Below, one piece after another: positions 5,741-10,679 of a stretch of DNA of 10,679 bases. This stretch comes from an uncultured Bacilli bacterium (GTDB lineage: Bacteria; Bacillota_I; Bacilli_A; RF39; UBA660). Location of the stretch: assembly GCA_949440065.1 (NCBI GenBank), contig CASRZP010000044.1, positions 1 through 10,679 of the forward strand, given 5' to 3'. A program made the translations under genes and the position numbers. Position 1 is the stretch's first letter, and each line of letters begins with the position of its first letter. The notes beneath the pieces are model-generated. The model searched no databases. It saw nothing but the letters and a program-made list of their open reading frames with translations, and was not told the origin of the DNA.

Positions 5741-8077
5741 ATGAAAACATTAAAAAAAGAAGAATTAGCATTAATCGATAAATACTTTAGAGCAGTTAAT
5801 TACTTATCCGTTGCTCAACTTTATTTACTAGATAACCCTCTACTTACTAGACCCCTTGAGATGAAAGATATTAAACCTAATGTGGTAGGACACTTCGGAA
5901 CAGCGCCAGGGCAAAATTTTATTTACACTCATTTAAATCGAATCATTAAAAAATACGACTTAAACATGATTTATATCTCTGGTCCAGGTCACGGTGGACA
6001 AGCGATGATTGCTAATAGTTATCTAGATGGTTCATATAGTAAGATTTATCCAGAAATTACTGAAGATTTAGAAGGACTTAAAAAACTTTGCCGACAGTTT
6101 TCTTTTCCTGGAGGCGTATCTTCGCATGTATCTCCTGAAGTACCAGGATCCATTCACGAAGGAGGAGAACTAGGATATAGCTTAGCACATGCTTATGGAG
6201 CCATTTTAGATAATCAAGATTTGATTGCTGCATGTGTTGTTGGAGATGGAGAAGCAGAAACAGGACCACTGGCTACTAGTTGGCACTTAAATAAATTCAT
6301 CAATCCCAAAACGGATGGGGTTGTTCTTCCTATTTTACATTTAAATGGTTATAAAATTGCTAATCCTACAATATTTGGAAGAATGAGCAATGATGAGTTA
6401 TATCATTTCTTTACTGGCTGTTCTTACAAACCTTATTTGGTTAGTGGGGATAATCCTCATATTTTACATGAAGAAATGGCTCACGTTTTAGAAATGATCA
6501 TCAAAGACATAAGAAAAATTAAAAAAGGAAAAAAAACTACCAATATTGTATGGCCAATGCTTATTTTAAAAACACCAAAAGGATGGACTGGACCTAAGAA
6601 ATTAGAGGGCAAAGTGATTGAAGGGTCATTTCGTTCTCATCAAGTACCTGTTGTGATTAATTATGATAAGGTAGAAAACCTTGAAGTGCTAGAAAATTGG
6701 CTTAGAAGTTATCATCCAGAAGAATTATTTGATGAAAATGGTAGATTATTAAAAGAAATTAAGAATATTTTACCTAGAGTAGATAAGACGATGAGTCTTA
6801 ATCCACATGCCAACGGGGGAATGTTAACGCAAAGATTAAACATGCCCAATTATAAAAATTATCAGTTAAAGTTTAGGACACCAGGAAGTATGGAAGCTAG
6901 TGATATGTTGGAACTTGGAAAATTTATTCGTGATATTGTGGAATTAAATCCTACTAACTTTCGTATTTTTGGACCAGATGAGGCTTTATCTAACCGTTTA
7001 AATTATGTGTTTGAGAAAACTAATCGCAAATGGAATGGAACGACATTAAAAACAGATGAATTTCTATCTAGTGATGGTAGAGTTGTTGATTCTATTTTAT
7101 CAGAACACGCCTTAGAAGGAATGCTTGAAGGATATTTGTTAACAGGAAGATACGGCTTTTTTCATACTTATGAAGCTTTTGTTCGTATCGTTGATTCTAT
7201 GGCTAGTCAACATGCCAAATGGTTAAAAATGTCCAAAGAACTTGATTTTAGATACGAAATACCAAGTTTGAACTATATTTTAACTTCACACATTTGGCAA
7301 CAAGATCATAATGGTTTTACCCATCAAGACCCAGGCTTTTTAAATCATTTAGTTACCAAAAAAGCAGATACAGTAAGAATATATTTACCATTTGATACCA
7401 ATTGTTTGATTTCTTGTTTTAATCATTGTATTACGACGAAAAATTATATTAATGTCATCGTTGCTTCCAAACATTTACGTCCTCAATGGTTAACGATGAA
7501 TGAGGCTATTACTCATTGTCAAAAAGGAATAGGAACACTAGATTTTATTAGCTCTCAAGATAAAAATCCTGATATTGTCATGGCTTGTGCTGGAGATACG
7601 CCAACGCTTGAAGTGATTGCTGCAGCAAAAATCATGAAAGAATATTTACCGAAATTAAAAATTAGAGTCGTCAATGTTGTTGATTTAATGAAATTAGAAT
7701 CGAATAAAACGCATCCTCATGGTCTAAGTGATAGCGAGTATAATCAATTATTTACTAAAGATAAACCAATTATTTTTGCATTTCATGGGTACGCACCGTT
7801 AATTCATCAATTAGTCTATAAAAGGGAAAATAAAAATCTTCATGTTCATGGATATTTAGAAGAAGGTACAATTACAACACCATTTGATATGCGTGTACAA
7901 AATAGAATTGATCGTTATCATCTTATTCTTGATGCCTTAAAATATTTAGAAGAAGTAAGTCATTGTGATGATGCAAAACATTTAAGTACTTATTGTAGAA
8001 ATATGTTAAAAAAACATCATAAATATATAAGAGAGTATGGTAAAGATATGGATGAGGTATTAAATTTTAAATTTTAA
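5741..8077 (+). CDS. xfp: Xylulose-5-phosphate/fructose-6-phosphate phosphoketolase
   Basis: Phosphoketolase uses thiamine diphosphate and phosphate to split xylulose-5-P into acetyl-P and glyceraldehyde-3-P, and/or fructose-6-P into acetyl-P and erythrose-4-P, in the cytosol. The 778 residues are near the usual 790-820 and follow the order XFP_N, XFP central, XFP_C. Visible signatures are GHFGTAPGQNF (H51), ISGPGHGG (H84), SIHEGGELGYSLAHAYGA (H139), the cofactor motif VGDGEAETGPLA (167-178), HLNGYKI, GFFHTYEAF with the conserved Glu at 478, and QQDHNGFTHQDPG (about 520-532). The sequence does not settle substrate preference. ATG 5741 is chosen over 5705 because AAAGGA at 5728-5733 sits seven bases upstream and the promoter starts transcripts after 5705. 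It points to a pentose or bifid-type fermentation route, or to a supply of acetyl-P for ATP. It is probably monocistronic. Confidence 0.95.
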   Translation: MKTLKKEELALIDKYFRAVNYLSVAQLYLLDNPLLTRPLEMKDIKPNVVGHFGTAPGQNFIYTHLNRIIKKYDLNMIYISGPGHGGQAMIANSYLDGSYSKIYPEITEDLEGLKKLCRQFSFPGGVSSHVSPEVPGSIHEGGELGYSLAHAYGAILDNQDLIAACVVGDGEAETGPLATSWHLNKFINPKTDGVVLPILHLNGYKIANPTIFGRMSNDELYHFFTGCSYKPYLVSGDNPHILHEEMAHVLEMIIKDIRKIKKGKKTTNIVWPMLILKTPKGWTGPKKLEGKVIEGSFRSHQVPVVINYDKVENLEVLENWLRSYHPEELFDENGRLLKEIKNILPRVDKTMSLNPHANGGMLTQRLNMPNYKNYQLKFRTPGSMEASDMLELGKFIRDIVELNPTNFRIFGPDEALSNRLNYVFEKTNRKWNGTTLKTDEFLSSDGRVVDSILSEHALEGMLEGYLLTGRYGFFHTYEAFVRIVDSMASQHAKWLKMSKELDFRYEIPSLNYILTSHIWQQDHNGFTHQDPGFLNHLVTKKADTVRIYLPFDTNCLISCFNHCITTKNYINVIVASKHLRPQWLTMNEAITHCQKGIGTLDFISSQDKNPDIVMACAGDTPTLEVIAAAKIMKEYLPKLKIRVVNVVDLMKLESNKTHPHGLSDSEYNQLFTKDKPIIFAFHGYAPLIHQLVYKRENKNLHVHGYLEEGTITTPFDMRVQNRIDRYHLILDALKYLEEVSHCDDAKHLSTYCRNMLKKHHKYIREYGKDMDEVLNFKF

Positions 8078-8090
8078 AATTTTCATCATT

Positions 8091-8114
8091 AACATACAAG
8101 ATAACATACAAGAT
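8091..8114 (+). repeat. 12-base tandem duplication
   Basis: aacatacaagat occurs twice head to tail (8091-8102 and 8103-8114), just upstream of the fic promoter and behind xfp. No clear terminator for xfp is seen in 8078-8116, which is nearly all AT; the -35 of the next gene begins three bases after the repeat. Confidence 0.85.
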
Positions 8115-8116
8115 GA

Positions 8117-8145
8117 TTGACCGAGGGACTCAATTATTGTATAAT
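8117..8145 (+). promoter_or_regulatory. Strong promoter of the fic gene
   Basis: TTGACC (8117-8122), a 17-base spacer and TATAAT (8140-8145) match the sigma-A consensus in 11 of 12 positions. The gene is therefore transcribed independently of xfp. The spacer contains a small GAG-gga-CTC dyad. Confidence 0.8.
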
Positions 8146-8171
8146 AAATATAAGTATTTGAGGTGATTTTG

Positions 8172-9164
8172 ATGAATAATTATGCTTCGCCATTTGAAAT
8201 AACAAATCATATGTTAGAATTAGTTGCATCAATTATGAAAAAAATAGGAAAATTAGATAATTATAAAAATTTAAATAAAATGCCTATTTTAAGAAGAAAT
8301 AATCGGATTTTATCTATTCATTCTTCACTTGCTATAGAAGATAATTCTTTGTCGTATAAAAAAGTAGAAGATATTATTAATGGTAAATTAGTGTTGGGAA
8401 ATCAAAAGGAAATTCAAGAAGTAAAAAATGCCTATAAAGCGTATGGAATGATGAAAAAAGTAGATCCTTATTCTATAGAAGATTTAAAAAAAATTCATGG
8501 AATAATGACTTTCTTGACTGTTGAAGAATCAGGAGAATTTAGAACAGGTAACGAAGGCGTATTTGATGGTGATAAATGTATTCATATGTGTCCTCAACCT
8601 GAAATGATAAATTCTCTTATGAAACAATTGTTTTATTGGATGATAGAAAATAAAGATAAGATTCATCCGTTGATATTGTCTTCTATTTTTCATTATGAAT
8701 TTGTGTTTATACATCCTTTTAGTGATGGCAATGGTAGGACAGCAAGATTATGGCAAAATATATTACTATCCCATTGGGAAAATGTTTTTGAATATGTATC
8801 TATTGAATCTTTGATAAGGGAATATCAAGAAGAATATTATGAAGCCATTAGTCATTGTAATGTAAAAGGTAATTCTACTGAATTTATTGAATTTATGTTG
8901 AAGATGATAGATAAAGTTTTGGATCGCTTAGTTGAAAGCACATCTACAAATGAAAGTTGTATTAGTCCTTATGTAAGAAGATTATTAGATGTAATGGATA
9001 AAGATATTGCTATGTCATCTAGAGAATTGATGGAAAAATTGGCATTAAAATCTAGAATATCATTTCGAGATAATTACTTGAATCCCGCTATTGAAAATGG
9101 TTTAATTAAAATGACTAATCCAGATAAACCAACGAGTAAAAACCAAACTTATTATAAAGTTTGA
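8172..9164 (+). CDS. Fic-domain protein (class II, N-terminal inhibitory helix)
   Basis: Fic enzymes usually transfer AMP from ATP to hydroxyl groups of target proteins. This 330-residue protein has the canonical core HPFSDGNGRTAR (H181 base, N187, R189, R192), preceded by an IHG...GEFRTGNEGV segment (109-130) that matches the flap region. Upstream, S52-L-A-I-E56-D57 matches the inhibitory helix pattern (S/T)xxxE(G/N), except that the last position is Asp; its N-terminal location puts the protein in class II, in which self-inhibition replaces a separate antitoxin. The C-terminus (about 266-330) looks like a winged-helix domain (SSRELMEKLALKSRISFRDNYLNPAIENGLI). ATG 8172 is favoured over GTG 8163 because GAGGTG at 8160-8165 is a ribosome binding site six bases away. 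The target protein is not recognisable. It ends in TGA, which overlaps a TTGACA. Confidence 0.9.
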   Translation: MNNYASPFEITNHMLELVASIMKKIGKLDNYKNLNKMPILRRNNRILSIHSSLAIEDNSLSYKKVEDIINGKLVLGNQKEIQEVKNAYKAYGMMKKVDPYSIEDLKKIHGIMTFLTVEESGEFRTGNEGVFDGDKCIHMCPQPEMINSLMKQLFYWMIENKDKIHPLILSSIFHYEFVFIHPFSDGNGRTARLWQNILLSHWENVFEYVSIESLIREYQEEYYEAISHCNVKGNSTEFIEFMLKMIDKVLDRLVESTSTNESCISPYVRRLLDVMDKDIAMSSRELMEKLALKSRISFRDNYLNPAIENGLIKMTNPDKPTSKNQTYYKV

Positions 9165-9193
9165 CAGTAAAGAACGTTTAAATACGTTATAAT
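9161..9193 (+). promoter_or_regulatory. Weak candidate folD promoter
   Basis: TTGACA (9161-9166) overlaps the fic stop codon, and TATAAT (9188-9193) follows, but the spacer is 21 bases, too long for normal sigma-A use. A small dyad AACGT-ttaaat-ACGTT (9173-9188) lies between them. Either the -10 acts with another -35 or folD is read from the fic promoter. Confidence 0.3.
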
Positions 9194-9216
9194 TGTATTA
9201 GAAATGGGGAATATTG

Positions 9217-10032
9217 ATGAATGCAGTAATAATGGATGGGAAAAGTTTAGCAAGAAAAATAGAAAATAATTTAATTCATCAAAAAATAGAAAGTAAAAAT
9301 TATTTAATTTGTGCAATTACTATAGGAAATAGTAGTGAAACCGCTTTTTTCATTAAGCAAAAAAAGAAAATGGCTACTCGTTTAGGGGTAAATTTTAAAG
9401 AAATTCATTATCCTAAAATTACTACTTTAGCATTAATAGAGAAAATTAAAAAGTTAAATGACGATGCTATGGTACATGGTATCTTTATTCAGCATCCACT
9501 ACCTAAGGAAATCGATGAAATAAAAGTTATGTCTAGTATTTCACTAGATAAAGATATAGATGGATTAAATCCATATCATTTTTCATTGCTTGCTACTAAT
9601 CAATCTACCTATTCTACTGCAACAACAGGAGCAATTATGGCATTACTAGAAGAATATCGTATTCCTTTAATGGGAAAACATGTTGTGATTATCGGAAAAA
9701 GTACTTTAATTGGAAAACCATTATCCTTATTACTATTACAAAAATCTGCTACAGTTACCTTATGTCATCAGCAAACAAAAGATTTATCTAAAATCGTAAG
9801 TATAGGAGATATCATTATTGTAGCGACTGGTTGTAAAGGTACTATTTTAAGTAGTGATTTGAAAGATGGTGCTGTATTAATTGATGCAGGGTATCATAAA
9901 GAAGGTTGTGGTGATGTTACTTTAGATGAGGTTTCTCACTTATCTTATTACACCAAAGTACCAGGTGGTGTAGGACCAGTGACCGTAGCTATGTTATTTG
10001 AAAATCTTTTAAAAGTACAAAAAAATCCTTGA
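9217..10032 (+). CDS. folD: Methylenetetrahydrofolate dehydrogenase/cyclohydrolase FolD, divergent
   Basis: FolD interconverts 5,10-methylene-, methenyl- and 10-formyl-tetrahydrofolate with NADP+, in the cytosol. The 271-residue protein is slightly short for the family. The N-terminal catalytic domain keeps the Lys of the YxxxK motif (K49), IQHPLP (Q92) and DKDIDGLNP (D115); the Rossmann domain keeps VVIIGKSTLIGKPLSLLLL (156-174), and VPGGVGPVTVAML (248-260) is intact. Two usually invariant spots differ: the Tyr of YxxxK is F45, and the PCTP loop reads TATT (134-137). ATG 9217 follows GGGGA at 9206-9210 by six bases; a TTG at 9214 is less likely. It lies 52 bases after fic. The enzyme may be skewed toward one of its two activities. 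Confidence 0.9.
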   Translation: MNAVIMDGKSLARKIENNLIHQKIESKNYLICAITIGNSSETAFFIKQKKKMATRLGVNFKEIHYPKITTLALIEKIKKLNDDAMVHGIFIQHPLPKEIDEIKVMSSISLDKDIDGLNPYHFSLLATNQSTYSTATTGAIMALLEEYRIPLMGKHVVIIGKSTLIGKPLSLLLLQKSATVTLCHQQTKDLSKIVSIGDIIIVATGCKGTILSSDLKDGAVLIDAGYHKEGCGDVTLDEVSHLSYYTKVPGGVGPVTVAMLFENLLKVQKNP

Positions 10033-10058
10033 TTTTTTCCCTAGTTTTATAGTATAGT
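10029..10058 (+). promoter_or_regulatory. Candidate rpsO promoter using the TATAG repeat
   Basis: TTGATT (10029-10034, overlapping the folD stop) and TATAGT (10053-10058) are 18 bases apart. Each unit of the TATAG repeat supplies a similar -10, so the number of units decides which hexamer is at a usable distance. The predicted leader is 90 or so bases. Confidence 0.45.
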
Positions 10059-10070
10059 ATAGTATAGTAT
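10048..10070. repeat. Pentanucleotide microsatellite (TATAG)4
   Basis: The sequence is four perfect TATAG units plus a final TAT, 23 bases in all. It lies in the folD-rpsO gap exactly where the rpsO -10 is expected. Such repeats can gain or lose units by slippage. Confidence 0.95.
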
Positions 10071-10141
10071 TGCTAGTGCCATTACCTAGGTGATAAAAAG
10101 CTTCGATTTATAACTTGGATATTGGTGAAGAAAATAAAAAT
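10066..10141 (+). promoter_or_regulatory. rpsO leader, possible S15 autoregulatory site
   Basis: S15 mRNAs in many bacteria carry a leader structure that binds S15 and blocks translation. The 76 bases here contain short complementary pieces (for example GCCATTACC with GGATATTGGT, imperfect, and CTTC with GAAG), but I cannot fold them into the known three-way junction with confidence. The call rests mainly on gene identity and on the leader length. Confidence 0.25.
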
Positions 10142-10154
10142 GGAGGTGTTTTAC

Positions 10155-10424
10155 ATGGCTTTAACAAGCGAGAAAAAACAAGAAATTATTAAAAAATATG
10201 CACGTGGAGATAAAGATACAGGATCAGCAGAAGTACAAATTGCTATTTTAACTGAGGAAATTAATACGTTAACTGCTCACTTAAAAGAACATACACATGA
10301 TTATCATTCACGTCGTGGTCTATTAAAGAAAGTAGGACAACGTAGAAGTATGTTAGCCTATTTACAAAAGAAAGATTTTACACGTTATCGTACATTAGTA
10401 GAACAATTAGGACTAAGAAAATAG
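10155..10424 (+). CDS. rpsO: Ribosomal protein S15 (uS15)
   Basis: This 89-residue protein has the normal S15 length and its signatures: KYARGDKDTGSAEVQIAILT, INTLTAHLKEHTHDYHSRRG, LLKKVGQRRSMLAYL and YRTLVEQLGLRK. S15 binds the 16S rRNA three-way junction in the central domain and starts assembly of the small-subunit platform. The start at 10155 follows GGAGG (10142-10146) by eight bases; an in-frame ATG at 10140 overlaps that ribosome binding site and is rejected. pnp follows 48 bases later, the classical rpsO-pnp order. Confidence 0.98.
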   Translation: MALTSEKKQEIIKKYARGDKDTGSAEVQIAILTEEINTLTAHLKEHTHDYHSRRGLLKKVGQRRSMLAYLQKKDFTRYRTLVEQLGLRK

Positions 10425-10449
10425 GACACGGCCTTCATGTCTTTCTTTT
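10425..10449 (+). terminator. Weak hairpin and T-rich run between rpsO and pnp
   Basis: GACA (10425-10428) pairs with TGTC (10438-10441), two further inner pairs are possible across a mismatch, and TTTCTTTT follows. It resembles a partial attenuator, as known between rpsO and pnp in E. coli, but the stem is short. Confidence 0.3.
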
Positions 10450-10472
10450 ATAAATTTTAAAAGGAGCAGAAA

Positions 10473-10679
10473 ATGAACAAAAGAGTATTTGAATTAGATT
10501 TTAGAGGACGAAAATTAATCGTTGAACATGGAGAAATGGCTAAACAAGCAAATGGAGCTGTGCTAATTCGTTATAATGATACCGTTGTGTTATCCACAAC
10601 CGTCGTTGAAAATAGTGCTAATTTATTAGCAGACTTTTTCCCACTTACCATTTTATATCAAGAAAAATTGTATTCGGTA
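10473..10679 (+). CDS. pnp: Polynucleotide phosphorylase, first 69 residues
   Basis: The frame begins MNKRVFELDFRGRKLIVEHG and continues GEMAKQANGAVLIRYNDTVVLSTTV and FFPLTILYQEKLYSV, the opening of the first RNase PH-like domain of PNPase. The full enzyme is about 700 residues, so nine tenths lies beyond the window. PNPase degrades RNA phosphorolytically, 3' to 5', releasing nucleoside diphosphates. AAGGAG at 10461-10466 is six bases ahead of the ATG. Position behind rpsO supports the call. The usual (V/T)NYEEKxY segment reads ILYQEKLY, a mild variation. Confidence 0.95.
   Translation, partial: MNKRVFELDFRGRKLIVEHGEMAKQANGAVLIRYNDTVVLSTTVVENSANLLADFFPLTILYQEKLYSV

Noticed and set aside
6078..6269. 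A 63-codon minus-strand frame inside xfp, and similar short frames opposite ftsW, mraY and fic
   Set aside because: They are antisense shadows of well-recognised genes, with no signals of their own.
10020..10038. AAAAAATC-CTT-GATTTTTT hairpin at the folD stop as a terminator
   Set aside because: The stem has a single G-C pair and a three-base loop; it is too weak to call.

Overview
The window looks like the chromosome of a low-GC Gram-positive bacterium (Bacillota, class Bacilli; the feel is of an Erysipelotrichia or RF39-like gut lineage, but this is inference from gene style). The DNA is AT-rich, ribosome binding sites are strong AGGAG/AGGTG types, and promoters match sigma-A consensus. 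Genes for peptidoglycan synthesis (mraY, ftsW) show a walled cell, and TGA is used as a stop (fic and folD end in TGA), so this is not the Mycoplasma genetic code.

Minus-strand half (1-5512). The left edge holds the N-terminal 481 residues of a secreted BspA-type leucine-rich-repeat protein that runs off the window and is built from internally duplicated 66-base units. Next come a cytosolic metallophosphoesterase (GTG start), a RelB/DinJ antitoxin with a near-perfect promoter, and directly behind it a collapsed RelE/ParE-type toxin of which only the first eight or nine and last 25 codons remain. Then follow ftsW (TTG start) and mraY. Between mraY and ftsW are a terminator, a 39-base dyad, and a decayed second copy of the 3' end of mraY sitting just upstream of the ftsW ribosome binding site.

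Plus-strand half (5741-10679). Divergent from mraY is a full-length phosphoketolase (xfp), followed by a class II Fic protein with its own consensus promoter, a sequence-divergent folD, rpsO (ribosomal protein S15) and the start of pnp (polynucleotide phosphorylase). rpsO-pnp is the classical pairing. The region just upstream of rpsO carries a TATAG pentanucleotide microsatellite where the -10 box should be.

Functionally most of this is housekeeping: wall precursor synthesis, septal glycan polymerisation, acetyl-phosphate-producing sugar catabolism, one-carbon metabolism, and translation/RNA decay. The accessory content is the LRR surface protein, the orphaned antitoxin and the Fic enzyme. 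I do not see a convincing new multi-gene system. The most interesting points are the toxin relic beside a retained antitoxin, the mraY-tail relic upstream of ftsW, the substituted active-site positions in FolD, and the promoter microsatellite of rpsO.
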